A DNA stretch of 64,000 nt, taken from Mucilaginibacter celer (lineage in GTDB: Bacteria; Bacteroidota; Bacteroidia; Sphingobacteriales; Sphingobacteriaceae). Position 1 is the first letter of the stretch. Every line of letters starts with the position of its first letter. Below, piece by piece: positions 45,501 to 53,525 of the stretch. The stretch lies in the NCBI RefSeq assembly GCF_003576455.2, contig NZ_CP032869.1, positions 2,976,001 to 3,040,000 of the forward strand, in the 5' to 3' direction. The position numbers and the translations under genes are program-made. The notes below the pieces were generated by a model. It saw nothing but the letters and a program-made list of their open reading frames with translations, was not told the DNA's origin and did not search any database.

Positions 45501-45509
45501 AATAGTTAA
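42504..45509 (+). CDS. Soluble histidine kinase with six PAS domains
   Basis: A 1001-residue kinase that starts at the ATG at 42504 (MNYPPNNQFKLNENVF). Six PAS-type domains follow, each opening with a recognisable helix: FRILIEQSPSPVALYVG, MQFALQAAELGTWDLYP, LIALINNTADVVALGN, YKLLSLIDHSSDFVSLSD, LLQSITNASPAALWMAD and FEFVTDFMPVQLWTART. Domains three and four are near duplicates (both have YRHFETGE-IPVY). The DHp domain has His784 in IASHELKTPVTSI, and the ATPase domain has NLITNAIKYS, DFGIGIPED and GLGLGLYIS. A response regulator is encoded 75 bases downstream. It is divergent from the kai operon. Confidence 0.92.
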   Translation: MNYPPNNQFKLNENVFRILIEQSPSPVALYVGAEMTIMIANKTVIDIWGKGPDVIGRTYFELLPELEVQGYHDVLRDVFYNGTAYEGKEQQVDLVMNGRLETFYFNFTFKPLRDENGEVWGILNTAADVTELVLTRQQLTEKEERMQFALQAAELGTWDLYPNQQIVIWDDRCKELCGFKKGDDIKYPDLLTYVHPEDADRLRMAVLNAYNPEKNGSYDVIIRTINADGSLKYWIHLKGNAYFNEAREPMRFTGTVQDITREILDRQEQEKLIALINNTADVVALGNMHGDVTYINKTGYAMLGISTAKDALRPGIDYFTDSDKQRVADEIEPSVRKTGRWNGEMHYRHFETGETIPVYLSCFRIDDPLTGQAMGMASVARDLRPEKEARNEQYKLLSLIDHSSDFVSLSDLDGNVSYVNAAGRAMLGIKNKEDAKRHNSEYIMPGELEKLKNNINTSLMNKGQWSGEVIYRHFETGEAIPVYGTTMLVYDAATGKPQGRASLARDLRREIADRKALMDSERLLQSITNASPAALWMADKNGDIIYVNQTWVDWTGIPYQQHIGKGWANSIITEDRERAIATFISDLQARRFYEVDFRIKRRDNEIRFCIASGNPQYNADGDFTGYIGTCVDVTDKMTAELQLKLKNQELNEQIKQFEFVTDFMPVQLWTARTDGVIDYVNKRAIDYFGLAANKIAEPDWLDGIHPEDQPGCIEAWNTAFATGNIYQYEFRLKDKAGNYKWHLTRALPFIIDGKTIKWFGTNTDIDEQKQLQRQKDDFLGIASHELKTPVTSIKAYAQVLGAMLEREGEHKKAEMVLRMDAQVNRLTNLIGDLLDVTKINSGRLQFNKTWFDFNSAVKETVEDLQHTTQKHKLVEDFSATGKIYSDRDRINQVITNLITNAIKYSPHTDKIIISTRVEGNEAIVCVQDFGIGIPEDKKDKVFEQFYRVSGNKQHTFPGLGLGLYISSEIIKREGGRMWVNSVEGKGSTFCFALPVNGDSNS

Positions 45510-45584
45510 TAACTGTTAAGCCATTTTTCTCAAATATTTCATCACCATTATTTCAGAGGGTTTAACCAAGCCCTTGCGCCTACA

Positions 45585-45968
45585 ATGAATGCAAAAAATG
45601 TAAAAATTATGATTGCGGATGATGATCCCGGTATTGTTGATGCCGTGGAAATGCTGCTGAAATTTGAAGGTTACGAGGTAATATCAACGCTCGACGGATC
45701 GACAACTATCTTCGACATGAAACAGGAACAGCCTGATTTGCTATTGCTTGATATCTGGATGAGCGGTGAGGACGGGCGCGACATCTGCAAAAAAATAAAG
45801 CAGGACGAAGCCACTAAGAGCCTACCGGTTATTATGATCTCGGCCAGCCGCGATATCCGCGAATCGGCCATGGAAGCCGGGGCCGATGATTTTTTAGCCA
45901 AACCTTTTGAAATGGATCAACTGCTTAAAAAAATAGCCTACTATACTCAAAAGCGGGACGTGGCCTGA
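45585..45968 (+). CDS. Single-domain response regulator
   Basis: A 127-residue CheY-like receiver. The acidic pocket is ADDDPG (residues 11-16), the phosphoacceptor is Asp56 in LLLLDIWMSGEDG, the switch Ser/Thr is in VIMISASRD, and the conserved Lys is in FLAKPFEMDQL. It has no output domain, so it would act through protein contact. Its position 75 bases after the six-PAS kinase gene suggests they are partners. It could also serve the other kinases of this region. Confidence 0.9.
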   Translation: MNAKNVKIMIADDDPGIVDAVEMLLKFEGYEVISTLDGSTTIFDMKQEQPDLLLLDIWMSGEDGRDICKKIKQDEATKSLPVIMISASRDIRESAMEAGADDFLAKPFEMDQLLKKIAYYTQKRDVA

Positions 45969-46162
45969 TTTTAAAAATTCTTAACTGATCAACTAAATAG
46001 TACCCCTAATCCGGACAAGCCCTGACGACGGCCGTCTCACCCGGCCGCCGCTTAGCCCGGTGAACTTCGGTTTCATTAATCAGTTACGGCACAAAATCAA
46101 CCTGAATAAAAAAACATTAACCCATAAGCTATGTTATTTATTATAACAAAACAACAAAAGCT

Positions 46163-46633
46163 ATGGGAGTTTTACAACACGTACAGCACCAGATCGGGGC
46201 ATTGAACGATCTGATTAAAATAAACAACGACAGGATTGCAGGTTATCAGAAAGCAAATGAAGCTACAGACGAAACCGGTTTGAATTTACTTTTTAATGAG
46301 TATATTGAACAAAGCAAAAATTACGTTAGTGAAATACGCGAATACATACACGTATTAGGTGGCGCACCGGCAGACGGTACAACCCTTTCGGGCAAATTTT
46401 ATCATGCCTGGATAGATGTAAAATCGGTTTTTACAGGTAAAGACAGGCACAGTATTCTGGCCGGTTGTGAGTACGGCGAAGATGTAGCCAAGAAAGCCTA
46501 CCGTGCCGCACTTGATGATAAGGAACTGATATGGGAAGATGAGAAGGTGGTAGCGATACTTACCGATCATCTTGAAGGATTAAAAAAAGCGCATGACACC
46601 GTAAAATCGTTAAGAGATGCGGTTAACGCCTGA
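46163..46633 (+). CDS. PA2169/DUF2383 family four-helix-bundle stress protein
   Basis: A 156-residue all-helical protein. The phrases LNDLIKINNDRIAGYQKAN and SYVEQIREY-like NYVSEIREYIHVLGGAP are typical of the DUF2383 family, which has a ferritin-like four-helix bundle and is often linked to stress in several phyla. Its family role is not proved. It sits at the right end of the signalling region, 194 bases after the response regulator, with a small gene 22 bases further. Confidence 0.83.
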   Translation: MGVLQHVQHQIGALNDLIKINNDRIAGYQKANEATDETGLNLLFNEYIEQSKNYVSEIREYIHVLGGAPADGTTLSGKFYHAWIDVKSVFTGKDRHSILAGCEYGEDVAKKAYRAALDDKELIWEDEKVVAILTDHLEGLKKAHDTVKSLRDAVNA

Positions 46634-46655
46634 TAAATAATTATTGAATAAACAG

Positions 46656-46940
46656 ATGAACAGCACCAACAGATCGTTTATTGAGGCGCATAAAAGCCTG
46701 CAGGTACCTAACTGCTTTGCGAAAGTATCGTGCACACAGGATAAAGTAATTTTCGCCCTTTCACAGTTGAAACAAGCTACCGTGGCCGATATTGCCGAAA
46801 AACTAAGCGAGTTTGAACCATCGGTAAATGCTTACACCCATCAAAAAAACGCCGCCGAAGTGCTCGATTACCTGTTTGCCAGGGGAATGGTTAAGATAAC
46901 CCGCCTAAACGGCGAGTTAAGCTATAATCTGGTAGAGTGA
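46656..46940 (+). CDS. Small protein with a winged-helix-like fold
   Basis: A 94-residue protein starting at the ATG at 46656. Residues about 25-90 (QDKVIFALSQLKQATVADIAEKLSEF followed by AAEVLDYLFARGMVKITRLNGELSYNLV) have the helix-turn-helix-wing order of a winged-helix domain, with the wing strand pair at the end. It may be a small transcription factor or a fragment of such a family. It follows the DUF2383 gene by 22 bases and may be cotranscribed. Confidence 0.6.
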   Translation: MNSTNRSFIEAHKSLQVPNCFAKVSCTQDKVIFALSQLKQATVADIAEKLSEFEPSVNAYTHQKNAAEVLDYLFARGMVKITRLNGELSYNLVE

Positions 46941-46946
46941 TTTTTC

Positions 46947-47065
46947 ATTTCGGATTTCGGAATTTCGATTTCGGATTTATTTAATTTTTGATTTGAAATT
47001 TTTAAATCTGAAATTGAAAATTTCAAAATACCCAAATCCGAAATCGAACATCCGAAATCAGAAAT
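46947..47065. repeat. Intergenic palindrome of repeated TTTCGGATTTCGG words
   Basis: Arms of 32 bases at 46947-46978 and 47034-47065 are inverted copies with three mismatches. Each arm is itself made of repeated ATTTCGG-type words. It lies between two convergent genes and may stop both transcripts. Confidence 0.65.
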
Positions 47066-47072
47066 CTCTTCA

Positions 47073-47462
47073 CTACATTCCCGGCGAAACGGGTTTTGCC
47101 GAAACTATACTATCCACAACAAATACGCTAACGCCCCTCCAGGGTAATGTATGTGTATACTCTTTGTAATGCAGTTCGAGAAACGAGCCTGCATTACTGC
47201 TTAGTTGTTTAGCAACCTTCTCGTCGGTAACAGAAAACATAAATTCGTTCGAGCCTATGGTACCACCCTGCGTTTGCGAGCGGATGCCGCTTTGAATGAG
47301 GCGCCCTTCATAAGTCTTAAACAGGTACCCCTTTTTTACAAAATAGTTCATGGTGCCGGCTTTTGTTCCCTCGCCAAAAACAAAATAATACCTGAAATAA
47401 ACAAATATGGTAACAACAAGCAGCAAAATGAGTGTGATAATAACCTTGGTTTTAGTTTTCAT
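47073..47462 (-). CDS. Small membrane-anchored Bacteroidota protein of unknown function
   Basis: A 129-residue protein with one N-terminal helix (residues 7-25) that is probably a membrane anchor, and an exported soluble part. The motif FGEGTKAGTMNYFVKKGYLFKTYEGRLIQ is conserved in a Bacteroidota family that databases sometimes label 6-phosphogluconate dehydrogenase without a basis, as the length and motifs do not match that enzyme. The function is unknown. It is a single-gene unit convergent with the winged-helix gene. Confidence 0.7.
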   Translation of the reverse strand: MKTKTKVIITLILLLVVTIFVYFRYYFVFGEGTKAGTMNYFVKKGYLFKTYEGRLIQSGIRSQTQGGTIGSNEFMFSVTDEKVAKQLSSNAGSFLELHYKEYTHTLPWRGVSVFVVDSIVSAKPVSPGM

Positions 47463-47641
47463 GCAGATGTATAATTTGCTAACTAAGCTACAAAAAGCTA
47501 ACAGTTAAACAAACAGCATAAAGTGCGTGCAATTAAGCAGCGCCTTGTAACATTTCCTGTTCATTAAAACCACTTCCGGGAACTATCAATACGCCTTAAT
47601 GAATTTTACGCTACCTTTACAGGCCTACTAATATCACATCA

Positions 47642-49117
47642 ATGCCCGAAAACCAACATTTGATATTACCCGATGGAATTTTCAAAATCATATTTGAAAA
47701 TTCGCCCGGCTCATTGTTGGTTCAGGCCGATGCCCCGCGGTTTACCATCATAGCGGCAAGTGACGGCTACCTCAGCACAACATCAACAAACAGGCAACAG
47801 ATAGTTGGAAAAGGATTTTTTGAAGTTTTCCCGGATGATGCCGAAAATCCTGACGATGTTACCACCGCGCGCAAAATATTTACCAAGGTGGCCCAAACCG
47901 GGCAAAAAATTGATGTACCCTGTTATCGCTATGATGTGTACAATGCCGAAAGTAAAACTTACGAAAAACGTTTCTGGTCGTGCAGTAATATTCCTTTTAC
48001 CTGTAATGATAAGGTTACTTACATCTTAAACACGGTTGTAGATATCACCGCCGAGGTAAATGCCAGGCAGGAAGCCATCGAAAGTGAACACCGGCTTCGT
48101 TTGGCCGCCGAAGCAACCGGCTTTGCTACATTTGATTGGAATTTGAATGAAGAAAAGCGTTACTGCTCGCCACAAATTGCAGAATTGTTTGGACACCCGC
48201 CTGCTACGGTATTAACATCGACCGATATATTCAATATGGTTCATCCCGATGATAGACCGGTGGTGATTGATGCTTTTAACGAGGCCGCTAATACCGGCGT
48301 TTTTGGGTACGAGTTAAGGGTGATCTGGCCCGATGGCTCCCTGCATTGGGTGTGCATTAAGGGCAAACAAATAGCCGATGGGCCGCGCAATTGTACTCGC
48401 GTGCTGGGTACGATACTTGATATTACCGAAAGCAAGCGCGACGAGATCAGGAAAAATGATTTTATTGCCATGGCCAGCCATGAGCTTAAAACACCGCTTA
48501 CTTCAATAAAATCGTACATCCAGATCCTGGCTAAAAAGCTTGCCGACAGTAACGATAGTTTTGTAAGCAATGCCTTAGCCAAAGCCAATATCCAGGTAAA
48601 CAAAATGACCGATCTGATTCATGGTTTTCTCGACCTGTCAAAACTTGAATCAGGTAAACTACAGTTTAAGCCCGAGTTGTTTGATATTAACCAACTGATA
48701 ACAGAAATAATTACCGAATTTAACCAAACCTCAAGCAACCATAACCTAACTTTTACGCCCCAGGGCAATTTGAGTGTAAATGCCGACAGGGAAAAAATAG
48801 GCCAGGTAATCACAAACCTGTTAAGCAATGCCATCAAATATTCAAACAAAGGCACCAGCGTTGATATTAAAACGAGGCTTACAGATTCGGGCGCAAAAGT
48901 TTCGATAACCGACCGGGGTATTGGCATTAAACCAAGGGATCAGAAAAAGCTTTTTCAGCGTTTTTACCGTGTAGAGAACGAGAAAATCCGTAACGTATCC
49001 GGGTTTGGCATTGGCCTTTACCTTGCCGCCGAAATTATTCAATGCCATAAAGGCAAAATAGGCGTTGAAAGTGTTGAAGGCGAAGGATCAACTTTTTATT
49101 TTACGCTTCCGGCTTAA
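47642..49117 (+). CDS. PAS sensor histidine kinase
   Basis: A 491-residue soluble kinase with two PAS domains (about 12-130 and 145-265), the second with FDWNLNEEKRYCSPQIAELF and the PAC tail ILDITESKR. The DHp domain has His280 in AMASHELKTPLTSIKSY, and the ATPase domain has NLLSNAIKYS, DRGIGIKPRD and GFGIGLYLAAEI. No response regulator is adjacent. The C-terminal four bases overlap the convergent DUF6438 gene. Confidence 0.9.
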   Translation: MPENQHLILPDGIFKIIFENSPGSLLVQADAPRFTIIAASDGYLSTTSTNRQQIVGKGFFEVFPDDAENPDDVTTARKIFTKVAQTGQKIDVPCYRYDVYNAESKTYEKRFWSCSNIPFTCNDKVTYILNTVVDITAEVNARQEAIESEHRLRLAAEATGFATFDWNLNEEKRYCSPQIAELFGHPPATVLTSTDIFNMVHPDDRPVVIDAFNEAANTGVFGYELRVIWPDGSLHWVCIKGKQIADGPRNCTRVLGTILDITESKRDEIRKNDFIAMASHELKTPLTSIKSYIQILAKKLADSNDSFVSNALAKANIQVNKMTDLIHGFLDLSKLESGKLQFKPELFDINQLITEIITEFNQTSSNHNLTFTPQGNLSVNADREKIGQVITNLLSNAIKYSNKGTSVDIKTRLTDSGAKVSITDRGIGIKPRDQKKLFQRFYRVENEKIRNVSGFGIGLYLAAEIIQCHKGKIGVESVEGEGSTFYFTLPA

Positions 49118-49905
49118 TTGCCCGCTTCCTTAAAAGGAACAAGCTTCACCTTTTTGTACGATTGGATTAAAAACGCAACCAGTTCGGTTATATTCAGAGG
49201 TGGTTCGTCGGTGGTGATCGTTAGTTTATCCTTGCTGTTTACAAAATCAATATCAAAGTAGTAGTTTGGTGCATCCACCACCTGGTTGCCTTGCTTCCAG
49301 TTATACATTTTTTTCAGTTCGCTTCGCTTTAACAGGTAGTTGAGACTATCCAGTTGGGCGGCAGTAAGTTTGCCTGCATAATCGCCTTTATACGGATCTG
49401 CAAATTCGCCGCCTTTTAAACGGTAGGTACCATCGGCCCAAATGTTTATAGCAAGCTGAGGGCATTCGCCGTAACAGGTTGAAGATAAGAAACGCAGTTT
49501 TGAAAATTTGATACTGTTATCAAAGCTGGCTTTATAATTCTTAAACTCCTGTGGTGTACGGCCCGCCAGTTTAACCGCATTTTCATTCACTGCCTTTATC
49601 ACCAATTTTTTTCCATCAAAATAATTGATAATAAACTTAGATACATCAACATGTTGTTGCTTAAAATCATCGGCACTGCTGCTATAAGTATCAATTATTT
49701 TAAGCGTATCGCGCTCAATTTTATAACCGTTTTTATGTTTATCAAAGCCATCGAAATTAAAATACACCTTTCCGCCGTTAAAGTACAGGTGACCAAGATC
49801 TTCAGAAATCCACTTTTCCGATTCGACTGTTGAGTGTTGTGCAAACACAGGGCCGCCAAACAAAATAAAAACGAACAGAAAAAGCAGACGATGTTTCATG
49901 TACAT
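49114..49905 (-). CDS. DUF6438 domain secreted protein
   Basis: A 263-residue exported protein with a signal peptide (residues 1-22, ending PVFAQ). The C-terminal half matches DUF6438: STCYGECPQLAINIWADGTYRLKGG with the characteristic C-x-G-x-C-P pattern, then helices ending LNYLLKRSELKKMYNW. The first half is a beta-rich segment I do not recognise. Function is unknown. It converges on the PAS kinase gene, with a 4-base overlap. Confidence 0.8.
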   Translation of the reverse strand: MYMKHRLLFLFVFILFGGPVFAQHSTVESEKWISEDLGHLYFNGGKVYFNFDGFDKHKNGYKIERDTLKIIDTYSSSADDFKQQHVDVSKFIINYFDGKKLVIKAVNENAVKLAGRTPQEFKNYKASFDNSIKFSKLRFLSSTCYGECPQLAINIWADGTYRLKGGEFADPYKGDYAGKLTAAQLDSLNYLLKRSELKKMYNWKQGNQVVDAPNYYFDIDFVNSKDKLTITTDEPPLNITELVAFLIQSYKKVKLVPFKEAGN

Positions 49906-49910
49906 AAAAC

Positions 49911-50543
49911 TTACAAACTCATATAATATTGGGTAAGCGATTCAAAATCATCAAATTTTTGATCATAATCATCGGTATTACCAAAGCCGTAGCTTACAAA
50001 TATAAAGGGTAAGCCGGCCAGGCGTGTCTGCTCAGCGTCACCATTGGTATCGCCAATATATATGGGGCTTTGCAGGTTATGCTTATCCATTAATAAATGC
50101 ATATTATAATTTTTAGGCATCTGGTTGGTGCCATAGGCCATAGTATCGGTAACAACATCGGTTATACCGGCCCAATTTAAAAACAAAGGTATAATACCTA
50201 CAGCGCAGTTGCTCAGCACAAAAATTTTGTATTTGGTGGATAGTTGTTTGATCCCTTCTGTTACGCCTTTGTACATAACTCCGCCGCTGGTGGGCAAAAT
50301 TTCGCGCCGTACCTGGTTTACTTCATAATAAATTTCCATCCCCGGTTCCTCGTCAAATTCGGGTAGCATTACTTTGGCAAGCCGTTTACCATCCAAACCA
50401 ATAACGTGTAAAAGATCGTCGCGCCTGATAATCCGCTTTATATCATGCTTTTGAAAAATCAAATTCCATGATTCGGCGTAGGTATCAACGGCATCCCAAA
50501 GGGTTCCGTCCATATCAAAAATGAGGCTATCGGGTTTCTGCAT
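49911..50543 (-). CDS. HAD family hydrolase (phosphoglycolate phosphatase-like)
   Basis: A 210-residue HAD phosphatase. Motif I is IFDMDGTLWDAVDTY (residues 8-22), motif II is FVLSNCAVGI, motif III is the Lys of KNYNMHLLMDK, and motif IV is YIGDTNGDAEQT. The C1 cap is helical. Substrate is unknown and the family includes phosphoglycolate and sugar phosphatases. The stop of this gene lies 5 bases upstream of the DUF6438 start, so the two are probably an operon. Confidence 0.85.
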   Translation of the reverse strand: MQKPDSLIFDMDGTLWDAVDTYAESWNLIFQKHDIKRIIRRDDLLHVIGLDGKRLAKVMLPEFDEEPGMEIYYEVNQVRREILPTSGGVMYKGVTEGIKQLSTKYKIFVLSNCAVGIIPLFLNWAGITDVVTDTMAYGTNQMPKNYNMHLLMDKHNLQSPIYIGDTNGDAEQTRLAGLPFIFVSYGFGNTDDYDQKFDDFESLTQYYMSL

Positions 50544-50623
50544 AGGGGAAATTGTGTTTTTTGCTAAGATGAAAAATTAACATGAATTAATGTTCATGTT
50601 TTCTTCATTATTAATCCTCAACT

Positions 50624-50631
50624 TAGCATTG
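50624..50631 (+). promoter_or_regulatory. Candidate Bacteroidota -7 promoter box for the small RNA
   Basis: TAGCATTG differs from the consensus TAnnTTTG at one base. It lies the right distance before the first hairpin of the candidate RNA. A TTG -33 box is not evident at the expected distance. Confidence 0.35.
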
Positions 50632-50635
50632 TGAT

Positions 50636-50712
50636 AAGGTTAACGCGGGTCGGCTTAGCAGGAGGCTGACCCCGCAAAGAACCCCCGCCTCCCGGTGGGG
50701 GTTTCTTTTTTT
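50636..50712 (+). ncRNA. Candidate small non-coding RNA with intrinsic terminator
   Basis: No open frame is present, but the segment starts about 7 bases after a good Bacteroidota -7 box (TAGCATTG, 50624-50631, against TAnnTTTG). It then forms a hairpin (50645-50675, GCGGGTC paired with GACCCCGC) and ends in a terminator hairpin (50676-50712) with a T run. Its orientation is opposite to both neighbour genes. It may be a free sRNA of about 75 nt. A -33 box is not clear. Confidence 0.5.
50676..50712 (+). terminator. Intrinsic terminator, GC hairpin plus T run
   Basis: AAAGAACCCCC pairs with GGGGGTTTCTTT around a short C-rich loop. A run of seven T follows on the plus strand. It belongs to the candidate small RNA, since no rightward gene precedes it. 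Confidence 0.7.
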
Positions 50713-50760
50713 AAGTCGAAAGTTTTTAGTTAATAGTACGAACCGACTTAAGACTTAGAA

Positions 50761-51420
50761 CTAAATACTAATCCCATCCCCTACTTTATAAATTTCATGA
50801 AATTTGATGCCCTGTTTATCAAAATGCTTTACGTAGGCAGCATATCGCTGGGCTATGAAAAAATCTTTGGCATAACCGTCATGCACCGGGAAAATCTGTT
50901 TTGGTTTCAGTTCATCAGCAAAGGCAGCTATGGTAGGCTCGTTGGTAAAGGGTGCCATGGTAACCATAATGAGCAGTTCGATGCCTTTAAAATTCAACAG
51001 TTTATCTTCCATCGAATCAACCGGGTGCAGTACTTTATTATTAATTAAAAAGCCGGTCATTTGTGGCAAGGGATTATCCATAATCAATTCGTGTTTAACC
51101 GGGAAAGCCTGGAGTTTAAAAGGGCCGGCTTTGTGAGTGCCTTCTTCCAGAATAATATATTTAATATCTGTACCATCAAGTTCTTTAGCTACCTGGGTAT
51201 TGGTAATCACCGTTGCTCCGCTTAGGTTAACAATACTTTTTAAGATATCTATATCGAAATGATCGGGGTGGATATGTGTAATTACAATGCTTTGCACATC
51301 TTTAAACATCTCTGCTGTTACCAAACCCTCGGCAAACGAAAACTTACCGGGATCGAACAACAATTGGTAATTATCCAATTCAAATAAAAGGCACGAGTGA
51401 AGATATTTGGAGATTTTCAT
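50761..51420 (-). CDS. Metallo-beta-lactamase fold hydrolase
   Basis: A 219-residue MBL-fold protein. The metal motif is VITHIHPDHFDID (residues 46-58, H-x-H-x-D-H), and further His residues are in HKAGPFKLQAFPVKHELI and FPVHDGYAKD. The length and the compact fold fit the UlaG/L-ascorbate-6-phosphate lactonase-like branch of MBL hydrolases. The natural substrate is unknown. It is a single gene near the candidate sRNA. Confidence 0.85.
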   Translation of the reverse strand: MKISKYLHSCLLFELDNYQLLFDPGKFSFAEGLVTAEMFKDVQSIVITHIHPDHFDIDILKSIVNLSGATVITNTQVAKELDGTDIKYIILEEGTHKAGPFKLQAFPVKHELIMDNPLPQMTGFLINNKVLHPVDSMEDKLLNFKGIELLIMVTMAPFTNEPTIAAFADELKPKQIFPVHDGYAKDFFIAQRYAAYVKHFDKQGIKFHEIYKVGDGISI

Positions 51421-51573
51421 AAACTATATATAGGTTGATGCTTTGCACTTTAAATATACATAGGAAATGTGAGGTAGTTTTAAAAAGTTCTGTGATTGGG
51501 CGGTCAACTATAAAATAAATACCTTGCATTATTAAACCGGAAGATTTCCCTAATAAACCGCAACACGAACTCT

Positions 51574-52020
51574 ATGATAAAAGATACACTAAAACAACTG
51601 ATCATCCGCGACCTTGAAAAATTGAAGCAGGAAATACAAGCTTACCAAAATGAAGAAAAGCTTTGGTATATAGAAAAAAGTATACTGAATTCGGCCGGTA
51701 ACCTGTGCCTGCATTTGGTTGGTAACCTGAATACGTATATCGGCGCAGAATTTGGCAAAACCGGTTATATCAGGAACCGTGAAGATGAGTTTGCATTGAA
51801 AAACGTACCCCGCGCAGAACTGGTGAATAAAATAGAGAAAACGATCATCATGATCGAAAACAGCTTTGATATGATCTCTGAAGATCAGCTGAATGAAAAA
51901 TATCCGGCCGAAATTATGTTGAAAGATGCAACTACCGGGTACTTTTTTATGCACCTCGCTATGCATTTAGGTTATCATTTGGGGCAAATCAATTATCACA
52001 GGCGTTTGCTGGATAATTGA
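51574..52020 (+). CDS. DinB superfamily protein, DUF1572 family
   Basis: A 148-residue four-helix-bundle protein of the DinB/YfiT type. Candidate metal ligands are His47 in LCLHLVGNLNTYIGAEFG and the His residues in FFMHLAMHLGYHLGQINYHRR. The NLNTYIGAEFGKTGYIRNR phrase is typical of DUF1572. DinB-like proteins bind a metal and some are thiol transferases, but the function of this group is unknown. Confidence 0.82.
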   Translation: MIKDTLKQLIIRDLEKLKQEIQAYQNEEKLWYIEKSILNSAGNLCLHLVGNLNTYIGAEFGKTGYIRNREDEFALKNVPRAELVNKIEKTIIMIENSFDMISEDQLNEKYPAEIMLKDATTGYFFMHLAMHLGYHLGQINYHRRLLDN

Positions 52021-52164
52021 TCATCAATTTTGTTTACTTAAATATCTGGTGCATTATCTCCTAACATAAATCTAATTTTTGCCTAACCGTGCCCAAATGC
52101 TGATTATTCAATTTAGGCTGCTTCAATACCTCAACTACCCAGGCAGCTTAAATAAAAGAACAAC

Positions 52165-53490
52165 ATGGAGAACAGCACAACCCGGCAGGAATTTGAACAG
52201 AAAACACGCTGGCAAAAAATAATCGCGCATCCGGCATGGGTTCTTGTGGCTGCTTTCGGAACTTATTTTTGCATGTATGGTTTCAGGAAACCGTATACCG
52301 CTTCGGCTTATGCTGATGCTTCTTTTTTTGGTATCGATTACAAAATTTTACTCATCATTGCGCAAACCCTCGGCTATGTAACCGCCAAATGGCTGGGTAT
52401 TAAAATAGTATCGCAAATAAAACCACAACAACGCATTAGCGGAATTTTAGGCTTGATTGCATTTGCCGAATTAATGCTGTTGCTTTTTGGCCTGGTTCCA
52501 CGCCCCTGGAATATCTGTTGTTTGTTTTTGAACGGTTTACCATTGGGTGTAGTTTTTGGCCTGGTACTTGGCTTTGTAGAGGGCCGAAACAATACCGAGT
52601 TTTTAATTGCCGGTCTGTGTGCCAGCTTTATTGTATCGGATGGAGTTTCAAAATCAATAGGTTCGCTGCTGCTTGGCTACGGCGTTTCTGAAAACTGGAT
52701 GCCTGCCCTTGCAGGTGCCATTTTTTTAATCCCCACACTTATTTTTACCACCATGCTTGCGGTAACTCCCCCGCCAACCAAGGCTGATATTAAAAAGCGG
52801 TCGGCACGTAACCCTATGGACGCAAACGACAGATGGCGTTTTTTCCTGAAATATGCTCCGGGACTGATTGCCGTTACCCTGGTGTATTTATTTGTTACCC
52901 TGACGCGCAGCATCCGGGCCGATTTTGCTGTAGAACTGTGGACCGGGCTGGGCTATCGCAAAACCCCACAGCTATTCACCCAATCTGAACTGATTGTTTC
53001 GTTTGGTATAATCATAGTGATAGGCCTGGCAGTGCTGATAAAGGATAATTTTAAGGCATTCAGTTTTTCGTTATTGATAAGCCTTGCCGGTTTTTTAATA
53101 TTGTTGCTTACTGTTTTAGGCTTAAACCTGGGGCTTGATAAGTTCTATTTTATGGTACTGGCCGGCCTTGGTGTTTACATGCCCTATGTTGCTGTGCACG
53201 CCATTGTGTTTGAACGCCTGATAGCCATTACCCGCGAACGCGCCAACGTGGGCTTCCTGATGTATATTGTTGATTCGGTTGGATATACCGGGTATATTAT
53301 TTTAATGTTCTTCAGGTACCTTGTACCTTCTACAGATTCGGTATTATCCATTTTTATAAACATCTGCGTTTGTATGGGAATTACCGGTGTGTTGGCCATT
53401 GCTTTCTCCTTTATTTACTTTTTTAATAAATTAAAGGTGAACGGATCGCGGGTTACCGGTGTTGCGTCTACGCAAAGCATAGGCATTTAA
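52165..53490 (+). CDS. DUF5690 family MFS-like membrane protein
   Basis: A 441-residue polytopic protein with about twelve helices. AFGTYFCMYGFRKPYTASAY (first helix) and LFLNGLPLGVVFGLVLGFVEGRNNTEFL are diagnostic of DUF5690, a major facilitator-like family. It probably is a transporter. A hexapeptide transferase of the phosphonate-linked family lies 35 bases downstream. I cannot name the substrate. The two genes probably share a transcript. Confidence 0.82.
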   Translation: MENSTTRQEFEQKTRWQKIIAHPAWVLVAAFGTYFCMYGFRKPYTASAYADASFFGIDYKILLIIAQTLGYVTAKWLGIKIVSQIKPQQRISGILGLIAFAELMLLLFGLVPRPWNICCLFLNGLPLGVVFGLVLGFVEGRNNTEFLIAGLCASFIVSDGVSKSIGSLLLGYGVSENWMPALAGAIFLIPTLIFTTMLAVTPPPTKADIKKRSARNPMDANDRWRFFLKYAPGLIAVTLVYLFVTLTRSIRADFAVELWTGLGYRKTPQLFTQSELIVSFGIIIVIGLAVLIKDNFKAFSFSLLISLAGFLILLLTVLGLNLGLDKFYFMVLAGLGVYMPYVAVHAIVFERLIAITRERANVGFLMYIVDSVGYTGYIILMFFRYLVPSTDSVLSIFINICVCMGITGVLAIAFSFIYFFNKLKVNGSRVTGVASTQSIGI

Positions 53491-53525
53491 ATTACTGATA
53501 CAATTATTGAATTATATATTTAAAG

